A DNA stretch of 64,000 bases from Montifringilla adamsi (lineage: Eukaryota > Chordata > Aves > Passeriformes > Passeridae): assembly GCA_017590115.1 (NCBI GenBank), contig JAGGNK010006604.1:496001-560000 (forward strand), written 5' to 3'. Positions 51,201 through 63,200 of this stretch are shown piece by piece. Positions within the stretch are counted from its first letter, which is position 1; each line of letters starts with the position of its first letter. A model generated the notes under the pieces. That model made no database searches. It saw nothing but the letters and a program-made list of their open reading frames with translations, and was not told the DNA's origin. Made by a program: the position numbers and the translations under genes.

Positions 51201-54200
51201 AGATAAGTGGTGCTCACCTATCACTAATGGAAGGCAAAATGAATAATTGCCTTCTCCTGTTGACAGCTTAGAGAGCTTCTTTTAATATCACGGCATATGT
51301 AGACTGATATTCTACTGCTAATTCCTGTGGCTAGAATGTGACTAGTGGCAGGAACTTGAGCATGCTAGCTCCCACCCTGCCAGGGACTCATTCTCTGGAA
51401 GTGGGAGTTGATAGCAGCCCTCCTGGTAAGCCTGCTGCTATCCCAGAAGTGAACATCTCCAGCTGGGTATCCCACTGGATGTGAATTCAGAAAGAGTGTG
51501 CTTTATTTACTGAAACTTACAGGCTGTCTCTCTTTATCACAAACCTTTCTGTCTAGTACTATTTCCTACAGTATTTCTCCTATAACTTAGGGCACCTCTT
51601 ATGCTATTTGTTTTATAGGATGCCGTTTCCAGACAGCAAAAGGAGAAAAATTTACTCAGTTTCTAAAGGCAAAGTAGTAAGTGCTGGGGGGAACGCAAGG
51701 AAACTGTCATGTGCAATCCAGAGGTTTTGAGCCAAACATCAATTGCTGTCTAAGCACAGAGACAAAAGTCTTTTACGAGTCACACAAGAGGACACAGCTT
51801 ATGCTGTCTGAGAAATAATCACAACAAATTAGCTGTGTTCAGCAGTTATTGGAAGGCCTCTTAGTTACCATTAAGACCACAACCTATTATTCCAAAATAC
51901 TGATTAAGAACTCTTGTTTCTAACTATGGATTTCAAGTCAATTATTGGCATTATAACTGTAGTATTTTTGAAAATGTACCTAAAAGGTATTGAAAAACAT
52001 AATTTGATTTCCAATCATTAGCACCTTATTTTTTATCTTCCTAAATACATGACCTGGTCTGTTAGGTTTAAAGTAATTACACACAGTGTTTCATCTCATC
52101 CATTATGCATGAGAGCAAAAAGTTCACCTTCAAGTGACCTTTCCATGCTGCTGGAAAACTACAGAATGTTATTACTAATCAGCAAGAAGTTTATGAGCTT
52201 TCTAAAATCCTTCCACCTGTCAAGGCTGTGAACAAAGGTTTTGAAGAATGTTAAAAGTGTCCCTGGATTTTAGTGAATGGGAATTAAAGAGTATAATTTA
52301 GTACTGCCTAAATTAATTGCTATGCTTTAATTGCACAGTAGCATAAGACAGGAAACAGATACCTGGCTAAATGCCGAACTTCAGTATTTCTCAAACCCAT
52401 GAAAAAAATCCCAAATCGTGACTCCTGGGTACCACAGTGGCAATAAAGATGGCAGAAAACCACAAGCAAGTGCATGTAGATGAACTCAGAGCTAACACTA
52501 TGTGCTCTGAGAACACAGGCTTGCTTTCAGGACCTATGAGACCATAGCCTACTTGCAATGAAACCCAAGGGCCTGACATTTTAAGTCAGTCAGTTTTAAG
52601 TTCATTTATCCTTTCTAATACTCCCAATACTCCAAAAAAATCCAAACTTCAAACTAAACCAAAAACAAACAAAAAACCCAAACAAAAAACAAACAAGCAA
52701 ACAAACAAACAAACAAAAAACCCAAAAAACAAAACAAAACAAAACAAAAAAAAAAAAACCCAAAAACAAAAAAAAACCAAACAAAACAAAAACAACCCCC
52801 CTAAGTGTTCTGTGTAAAACTGTGTAAAACAGTAACCACTGTGAACAAAGCCTATGCAGATTTCAGGAAACACACAACGAAGAGGTCCCTTAGGCCCTAA
52901 ACTCCCATATCCTGCTTTGCTTTCTTCTTTACTCAGAGCTAAAAAACCATATTTTAGACTGCACCCTCTTACAACGTCTGGTCACAGAAGTCTCTTCTCT
53001 CTGCAGATTCATGCCTGTCCACACAGAAGTTCGACTGGACCCAGTAGAATCTCCTAGTCTTTCCCAAATAGAAGAAACAGCCAAAACAACACCAATCCTC
53101 TACCACTAGTATATGACTCCAGGGACAACCCAATGACAGAGAAAAGTTGGCACTTACAGGTCCCAGGCTCCTATAAATAGTGTACGACACCTAGATTTTC
53201 TGCTCGGACATCTTCTTTGCACTAAGGGCATGTGGTTACATTAACAGTGTATGTATTCTTAAGGCAAGAAGTGGAAGATAAGAAATACCTTATTTTAAAA
53301 AAGAAAGCTCTATTAAGCACAACCTCATTAAAAGGTAACTGATATTCCTTGAATGCCTCCCATTAATTCCTTGTTGAACCTGTTTCATTCAAAAAATGCA
53401 TTTGTTGTATTTTAAACCCCAATTTTCTGCCCTTGGTAGTGCAAGATGGAGTTCAAGAAGAACTCTAGAGATCATTTAATAAAATTCAACATATATTAAA
53501 ATCAGACAAACATACCTACTACCTTCCTTCAACAGTGCAATAGCAATCCGAATCCGACTTCTCAGGAAGATCAGCATCAGTATGATTATGACCTCAACAA
53601 CACAAAGTATTATCACTGTAAACAAGCAAATAAAGAAATTAGATTTATCAAGAACCAAACCGATATGCTGTTTCTGTAATTTTCAACTTGTAATTTGAAC
53701 TATTGTTCATGAACTCTGTAAAATTCTCTGCCTGAGCAGTTCTTTCTCCAACTGCACCTGCCAAACTTCAATCCCATTTCATAGGTTTTTAAGTGCCATT
53801 GAAAAAAAATTCTATATGCAGTTAGTCAGAATGCACATTAAAAATATTTATATTTTTAACAGAAAAATGGAACATATAATTCTCAGAAAAAGATAAAAAA
53901 TTACTTCAATGTGACTGCAGTATCTAGCCTTAATTCAGTTCATCCTTTACAAATTGTACTTTCTATAAACAAGAAATTTGCTCATAATACAAGCATTTGT
54001 TCATGCTATACTGTTGCTCATTTGTAGTATTTAGACAATAAAAAATAGGAGATGAAGAGACAAGTTTTTCATGGAGTGCGCATATTTCTGACCTACATTG
54101 TTCTAAAATGTAGATGTACTAAAATCAAAAGGTTTGTTTGAGTACTAACCTGGCATGAGCTCCTTTCACCTCTGAGTTTATTAAAAAAAAAAAAAAAAAA

Positions 54201-57200
54201 CCAAAAAACCCAAGACTAAGATAGGACCATCCTGGTCAAACTACTTTCACCTTCCAATTGTGTTGCTAGAACCATGCTCTGATATTAGAGAGCAGAGAGC
54301 TCTTAGTTATAAGCAGTATTTGAATGATAACTCTGATTTCAGTAGAGTCTGTGTCTGTCTGCTTTCTATTCATGTTGGTTCAAAACCTACTTCTGCAGTA
54401 GAAAGTAAGAAAATTCTGGGAACTTCACCTAGAGAAGACTGAGTCTTTAATGCCTGAAGCACACATCCTCCGACTCTGACACATATCCATTTATTTTTGG
54501 TGCTTCAGATCATTAGACAACACTTAAACCAGCCCAGTAGGGGCAGGCTGTTGTACGCAGCAGGACCTGTGTCCTCCAGCTGAAACCAAGAAGTTCTGTG
54601 GAGGGAGAGGAAGACAGAATGGACAGTACCCTTAAGTATCCAAAAACTTATATGAAGGTTTGCAAAGGAAGATGACATTTGGCTTTAGGTCCCACATCTT
54701 AAACATAGTCTCAGAATATCAGACCCAATAGTCACAGATGATGCTGAATTGCAATCCCAAATATTACCCCAGCAACAGAACTGCAGGTGGCAAGTGACTG
54801 CTGTGGTGCTAAGAGCCACAGACCTTGTTCAGAACAAAGTTTTTGTTAAATACATTTCAATGCCATTTTCCCATGAAGGAATACATAAACAGGTTTCATT
54901 GATGAGTTGGTCTCATTCCAATTTGGCTCTGCTAGATTAATGTACTTGTCCAAAACATTGTGAAAAAGGCAAGCAACATCAGTACATGAATTCTAGACTA
55001 GGACTCCGACTATGTTTTCTTCAAGGGTATGTAACTATTTACTTTGCTGTGTGATATTGGAAAAGCAATTTAATTCCTGAGTACTGAAATTTACTCTTGT
55101 GAAAGTGACACTAAACTCCAGGTAAACTATACACTGGCTGCTAAGAATCAGGCAGGGGAAGAGCCTGAAGAGTTACAGGAAAAAAACCACACAATAAAGT
55201 CCTAAGATTCTCTAAGGAGAGCACACTAAAGAGAGCTTTGCCTCAACAATATATATATATAAGATGCCACATAAGCTCAATGATCCAACACAGAAGTAAA
55301 TGAAGACGTAAAGAAGAGACAGGATATTTAAGCAGCAAGTTACCGTTCTATTAATTTAGCTACCAATAGAGAGAGGCAGTGTTTTTGGTTATGATCCATT
55401 CATCATCAGTTAAAAGTCTGTGTGTCTTCTAACAGAGCAGTTACAGGAGTGCAAGTAACATTAGAGTTATTTTTTCCTTCTTCTGCTCCTCCTTTCTTGG
55501 GGGGGAAATGTATGCTGCAGGTTGTCTTGTTCCAGTAGGATTTTGTTTAAAATGGTTAATTCCACAGTCTTAGATCAGACGCCAAGAAAATTCAGTGACA
55601 TAAGTGTAAACTGACAGGAGACCTCACTGTGGTCTTCAACATCCTCACAAGGGCAACTATAAGGGCAGGTAGCGATCTCTTCATTCTCATGACCAGTGAC
55701 AGGACTTGAGGGAACAGCTGGAGCAGGGTCAGGGGATTTAGGTGGGAAATAAGGAAAAGGTTCTTCCCCAAGAGTCAGGCACTGAACAGATTCCCCAGGG
55801 AATGGTCATGGCCCCAAGGCTGCCAGAGCCCAAGGTACATTTGGACAATACGCTCAGGCACAGGGTGGGATTGTTGGAATGTCCTGTGCAGAGCCAGGAG
55901 CTGGACTTGATCATCCTGAGGGGACCCTTCCAACCCAGCATATTTTATGATTCCAAGACACAAAAGAAATGCAGTTATTAATGTGACTTATTAATCTCAT
56001 TTGTGGGACTCTCAAAGAGGGAGAAAAAATAATTTGAGAGAGAAAAGTACCCTTCCTCATGCAACCTCATCATGATGAACTTAATTATTGCCTTCTGCTT
56101 TCCCCATGGTGAAGACTGAACACACAGGAAGCAGAATGCTCATAACAAAAGATTTTTTCATTCTTATCACTAGTGTGATTGCATTATCTCCCCTTACAAA
56201 TATACTAGTCTCCTTAAAAAAAAGCATATTTTTACACAATACAGAGAAAGGGAATTCTGCTTTCTCCTCTGAGCAACATGAGGAGAGGAGGAGACTTAAC
56301 AAGGCAGAAAGTGTATTAAGACACTGACTGATTTTCCTGAATATCCATTAACCGATACCAAATGTAAAAGGGCACTTACTAAATGCTAACCATGTTTGCC
56401 TCAGTTGCAGGTACACTTTGAAGTCCGTCTGGAATCCAATATCATAAACAGTGAGGTCAGATCCAGGTATTCCTTTAAGATGATCATACTCCCAGTAACA
56501 ATGCCAGATGCCTTTTAAAAAACAATCAATAAAACAGTAGTGTGTCTGAAGAGGGCAAAGACAAATTTTTAAAAAAAGTCTTACAAGCCAAATGTTTTGC
56601 TTTTGTAGAAGCCTGTCAGGTAAGCAAAACCCAAAAATGCATCACTTTGAGACTAGCAATTATGATATCATATACATGGGAAAGAAATATCAGTACAAGT
56701 GATTACAGACTAAGCATACTGTGCATAGGTAATGCAGGTTACTGCATCTGCTGCTAAGTATCAGCACAGCTGGATTCTTACTGCATTTTGCTGCCATTTA
56801 TGTCCTTCTCACTTAATTGTGTCTAAAACTAGGCATTAATTCACCCAATTGTACCATTTAATTTAAGTAACTACTGATTTTCTAGACTTAAGCAGTAAGA
56901 AAAAATAGTGTCAGAGGCTAGAAAATTATACCTACCATAACCTATAATTCCAATCACACCAAAGATGAAAATCCAGAAGAGAACCCCAGCTGTGAACCTC
57001 AATAACACAAGGAACAGCAGACTCAGCATCATTGCAATGAACAGTCCACTAGAAAGTGAAGAAACAGAAACACAGGGAAAATGAGTGTAAGAATCTATTC
57101 AATTTCTTACATTCCTGTTATTCCAAATGAGGGTCACTTCATCTCATGTAATAGCATGATTTGTAAAAAAGTATTTAAAAATCTTCATTATGAAATATAT

Positions 57201-60200
57201 TCTCATGGCTGTTATCTGCCATTACAAAAAAACAGCTTATATAGGATGATCTCACAGGGCAGAGCTTGAAATGTTTATGTGTATGAGGTTCTCAGGCTGG
57301 TTGAATGGGATTAATAGAATACCTTTTTTGTTACTTACACCAGCTGAAAAGCTCAATGCCTTTTTCAGGCCACAGTCTAATCTACAGTACAGAAAGTTAA
57401 ATTGGAGGAATACCTATGTGTGGGGAAGTTGCTGGTTTATGTCCTCCACAGAAAATCCCTGCTTGCAAAGAAACAATGTTAGTAAACAACATTCTAGAAG
57501 CTTCCTAGGAAAAAAAAAATAAATTTAGGAGAAAAACCATCAGGAGGTTAGGAGGACATAATTTCTACTCATCACTGCTTCTACTGATCAGAAGAGGAAA
57601 TGATCAGGGCACTATGATGCATAGAAAGAAACTGTTAAGAGCCTTTCTACGGAGTCCCTAGGAAAGACATCAACAGTGCCTTCTCTTCATCAAGATAATA
57701 ATATAATGTAATGTAATGTAATGTAATGTAATGTAATGTAATGTAATATTTGTTTTAATTTCACTCCTAGAAAGAAAGTCAGAAAGGAAAAAAATTATTG
57801 CAAAAGGCTTTTTCAGTCCGCATGGCTTTCTAAACAATTATGAAGAAAGCAATATGGATATTAATCCCATCAAACAAATAAGCTCATATGCTTCAAAGAA
57901 CATTTCATGTTTCATTATTTTTAGTAGGTGTTACATGCAAATTTTGTATTAGTACAGACTCAAAAAAAATTAAACCCCCTTCTCGCCTGTGTTCAGTAAC
58001 TTTTCCTCTGAATGTTGCCAGCTTATTTAGCCAATAACCAAAGCTAAAAAACGGGGCAGCCTGATCATAAAAAAATCACATCAGCTTATTTAGTTAAAGC
58101 TTTCTAAGTTTGCCTTAAGTCCTGCCCCTTTAATGGCTTCCTAGCATGATGTATTTTCCCTTTCTGAATGATTTACTGAAATTCAGAATGTTTTCCTCAA
58201 GAAAAGCTGTAGTTTTGGAGCTCCATCTTGAAAGCAGTAAATTACCTTTAACTAAAGTTATCTTTAGCTATACATGAGTCCTAGTAACACCAAAACTGAG
58301 TACACAGTAGCAACTGTCTTCAGCAGACTAGTTCCCTTAAACTGAGGCTCGAAGCAGTAGTTCTTTTGGGGTATGTTAAAAAGACTACAGCAATTCCATA
58401 TTTAAATTTTAATCCAGCCTCCCTTCAGTATCAAGCCTTCACTGTCAAAAACTTCACCCAAACTCTGGCACTTAAATATATTTGTCCAGAAATCATTTGA
58501 TCTATGTTATCATTTGGTGAAAAGTGTAACGAAAATTCTGTCCAACTACTCTGAAGTGGCAACACTTCCTTACAAAAAAATATCATATTTGAAATGTGGA
58601 AACTTGTTCCAATATTCAGAATTTCTGTTCAAAACAATGGTCAGTTCTGTGTCCAGTGTGTTCAGCGGTATCTCCTTTGAAAGAATCTGTACCACAAGCC
58701 TGATTTCAGTAAGAGACAGAGAGACCCAAGCTTGCTGAATATCTGTGAGCTTCCTGCTACTAAATATTGTGAGCTGAGTATCAGAGTATGAGAAACCTGT
58801 CTTTCCACCAATGACTAAACACCTTTAAAAGCTGACAACTTGTGTTTCTGAACCAACTAAATCTCCACATTATTATCTAAAGTATGTATTAAATGCTGTG
58901 GATTTGCATTCAGGATTAACTAATGTATGCTTAACATGTGTATGTTAAAGGTTCTCACCTGGCGATGACTTCTGTTCCTGTCTAAACAGAACAACACCAA
59001 ATATTGGTCCACCAAAACCGATATTAATGGGCTAAGAGTTCACAAATACTTACATATTTGCTTCAGCAAAGTAGCTACTTCTCTTGTTTTGGTGCTGCAT
59101 TTTAATTAATTGGTGATTAATTAATATTAATTGCAAGATAAAGTTAATACTGTTCAGTAATTTTTGTTCTTGATGTTGCTTTGCCTGCTGCATTGGAGTT
59201 ATGGATTTATATTGAACTTAGGGACTATAATGGGTTTAACTGTACATTGCTTGCACCAATTTAGAAACTATCTCTTTTATATATGTACTAGTGACATTTG
59301 GCAACTGCAACTGGTTTGAAAGTTACTTAATTAAGATTTTTCAGGTTTGGAATTGGAATTGGGTGCTGCAACAGAACACTGCTCCTCCTGATTTTCTGAC
59401 TGGCAGGACTTTAAAAAGCTATTCCAGATCAAGTGACACTCTGTATGTATGCTGTACTATCCTTATCTCATCCACAGAACCGTAACAACCTTAATATCAT
59501 GTATGATGAAAGGAAATTACAGTTGCTCGTTGAGTTTTAAAGTAGAATATGTACCAAACACATACACAATCTATTTTTTTTATTTCCTGCACATTTCAAA
59601 ATGAGTTTGGAAACACTAAAAGTACTAAAAAAAACCCTTACATTAAAATCCAATACCAAGAAATGGCATAGTCTTCAAAAATTTTCATTCCAACTGATCT
59701 TGCATCCAGGACATTATTGATGCCACTGAGAAAAGAAAAATCAAACAAAAGGTTGCTTCAGGTAGAAAAGGAGAATTTATTTAAACAGCAAATACGATCA
59801 GTGAAAGAATTTGAAATATCTTTGGTAGTGATAAGAGTATACTACAATACTTCAGCTCCAGTTCTGTCACCAAGCCAATATCAATCACAGTTACAGCAAA
59901 GAAAAAATGTGCATAAGAATGTCTCTACAAGTCCTGAAAAAAATGAATTAAAAAGGCTTTATTGTCAGAATTGCTTATTATGTCACAAGACAAGTGTACA
60001 CTATCAATATCTGCAATGTACCAAAGGACAAACAGTAGTGATTCTAGAACTGCTAACAGCATAGAACCAGAAAACAGGTCAGTAAAGCAACTTCATGGAA
60101 CTGTTTTTCTATCCTGCAGAACGCTTGCCTGTATAATAGTTTTCTGAAGAACAGCCTAATACATTATGTTTTACCAGAAGCAGGAGCACTCAGATGAGGT

Positions 60201-63200
60201 GAGATGCCCAAAGTACTAGGCCAGCCCATGGTGGTAGAAAGGTCATCACAGAACAGCATAGCCAAGGCCATTCCTGGCTAGCCTGAAACCTGCAGCATGA
60301 GGATTGCATTTTGAACCTCATGTAACTTTCCTCGCAAAATTTATTTTTGCTAGGAAAAACAAGAATTATTTCAAAAAATGACTGAGACCATCAGACTTAA
60401 GCTTTTTGCACTTTTTTGCTCCTTTCTGCATATCACAGTTCTGGATTTCCTTAATGGAACTTTGGAAGTGCTCAGGCACAGAGAGACCATTTACTACCAA
60501 GTCTTGCTTGAGTAGCCTCAGTCATTTGCTACAACAGATTCTGATTTTTTTAAATTACTAAATTATTGTGAATCTCAGAATCCAACAGACACTGAAGAAG
60601 GGTAAAACCTACTTTGCAGCTTCCCTGAGATCAGTTACATTTCTTGTTTTCCCTCTTCCATCTTTGAATGTAGTCTGATTTGCCACGGTCAACACACCAT
60701 TCTTCGTGGAGAAGTCTGGGAAGCATCTCTTCAGAACTATTCAAAATATCAAAACAAAGCCTGCATATTACATCTCATGTCAAGCTCTGCTTTTATCATC
60801 TGTGTTTTGCAACATATTTAAATAATTTCAGATTCACAGTCAATTGTTTTTCAGCTGATTATCTAGCAATATGTTGACTTTGACAAATCTTGGAAGAGCC
60901 ATTGCATTCAAGATTATGATTTTTATGCTCTGAGGCTTTTTGTCTAAGCTTAGGCAGGGTGGGATCATAGATTTCAACCGGAGATTCTAGGTCGTACCAA
61001 ATAACAACAATACTATACATAGGAGTTTAAGAATTTGTAATAAATGTGCAACTTACTCTCTGGCAGTATCTGGGCAGCTTATAAAAACTACAGCTTCCCA
61101 AATATGCCATTTTATGGTAATAATCAGACCAGCCTCCAAGGACAGATTCAACTTGACTGGTCATGAATCATATTAGCCCCAAACCAATATATAACAGCAA
61201 GTGTAATTTTCCTTATATGCCAGATGAGCTCCAGTACCAGCCACTATCACTAGATATTCTTGGAGATGAAGCAATGGAAAAAAGACAGAAACAACGGGTC
61301 AGAGAGAGGGAAGACGAGATTATAAAAAATCAAGAAAAGGAGATGTTTGCATACTCATTTACTCTGCCCTGTTCTTTGCTGCAAAACATCCTTGGTTTCA
61401 TTCCAAAGAGAAGAGCAGGTGAGTCCTCCTTCAGAGGTATACTTTACATAACCATTCAGTGCTTTCCTTACCAGATTCCAGCAAATACTAATGCCAGGGC
61501 TCAATATTCAGTCTGATGTATCTCCCCCAGCAATTACTCTGACTAAATGATTAAGCAACGTATCTTAACATATCTTTTCCTCCTGCTGTAATCTTTGCCC
61601 ATTGATGTAGTCTAAAAGAATATAAGAGCTTCTTTGCAAATTATTTTATGTCTTTTGGGTCAGTACTTCAGTTTTCATACAAATTCAGACTATGTTTTAA
61701 AAATTTAATCCATATCTTCTCCTTTTAATGTCCTGTTCCTGGTTTACATGATCCCTACTTTAAAGTATGGCAAAACTAAACAGCAATTTCTTATTCTGTA
61801 AGATTCTGGGTCAATACTACACTTGTGCAGCTGAGATGAGCCCTGAGATCAGTAGTTATCTACTCAGAAACACTTGCTGACCATAGTGACATTTTTTTGC
61901 TCCTGAATTCCTCCGTATGGCCTGCATAGCCAGCATTGCACTGAAAAGAGAGCTGCATTGTAACTGGGCTGAAGTATCATTTAAATTTCAACACCTGACC
62001 ATATGATCCTTCCAACATTCGTAGCATTTTCTTTATGCCAATGGCATCACTTGCTCTTGTTTTGGCAGGCACAATTTAAGTTGAAGAGCTTTTGCTATCA
62101 GTGATGATTCAAGAGCAAGAAAGAGCTCAGCTTGACCTGATCACACGCTGAATATTCCCAGATGACTGTTAGAAAAAATATCAATAAATATTTATATTTT
62201 CAAATTGAATTGATTTATACTTTAAAACTGAATGGATGTGAATGTCAGATAACAAACAGCTCCTAGTGATGTTGCTGCAAAACACATTTCAGACTGGAGT
62301 TGAGCTTTACTATGAATGCTCACAATCCGCTAAGATGTGTATAAGAAGTAGAACCACTCACAAGGCCTGCTTGGAATGATCATCGAAGGGCAATCTTCAT
62401 CACGTAGGACTTGAGCAACAGACTAAAAAGGGGAAAAAACAGGAACTCTGAATAACAGTATAACAGTATGTTTGTTTTTCACCCAGTCTGAAGGAATGCC
62501 CCAAACCGCGCCTTGTAGCCTCCTCCCCAAATTTCACTGATGGAGCTGCAAGATACACTTATATCTAAGTGAGAATCCGAACTGTCATTGTGATTTGGAA
62601 AAAGACTATTCTTTTCTTTTCTAGTGACATAAAAGACCTTTGGATCAGCATCTAAGCCAGAACGGACTGGACAATTGTTCCTTGCCCACCCTTCACCTTT
62701 TCTCTTAAAGAAAAGTAAGAATTTAACCCAACTAATATAGCTGAATTGCAAGATGTTTTAAAGAAGGGAAAAGTAATGCAGTACATTTGAGTGCAAAGTC
62801 AGTTATATGAAGGATAGATTAACTTTCTTGGCTAACTTTCCAAGTAACTACAGATGACTTAGGAGCCTTAAGAATTGATTTGAGACACTCTACTGCTGTG
62901 GGGTACTTCAGTACTAAAGGATACTGCTTGCCACAGTACTGCAACTGCATGAGTAGCTGCAGGTAGTCTTTTAAGCTAACAGCAATCATTTGAAAAGTGG
63001 AGGTTTAGTGTGCATTCAAGACCTTCAGCCTGGATTAAACAACTGTCAAATCACATAAATGGGATATCTCCTTATATGCTGGAATCAGAATAATTCAAAT
63101 CTTAGATGCAGCTCAGTAAAATCATGCATATTAAATACTGCTTGAAGAAAAAATGTACTTTATCATCTACAGATAAATACACACCTTGCGAGGATTGTTA

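Larger units (their letters stand above)
57049..59641 (-). other. SLC44A5: SLC44A5 intron of 2.6 kb
   Basis: AT-rich intron holding the pentanucleotide microsatellite and a cluster of attaatta-type motifs near 59100. No exon or known repeat family was recognised. Confidence 0.75.
59726..63184 (-). other. SLC44A5: SLC44A5 introns between 59.7 and 63.2 kb
   Basis: Three introns surround the exons at 60613 and 62362. They are AT-rich and I recognise no repeat family or RNA gene. Confidence 0.7.

Noticed and set aside
52602..52873. Hydrophobic Phe/Leu/Cys-rich - strand frames
   Set aside because: They are the translation of the A/C-rich low-complexity tract and not membrane proteins.
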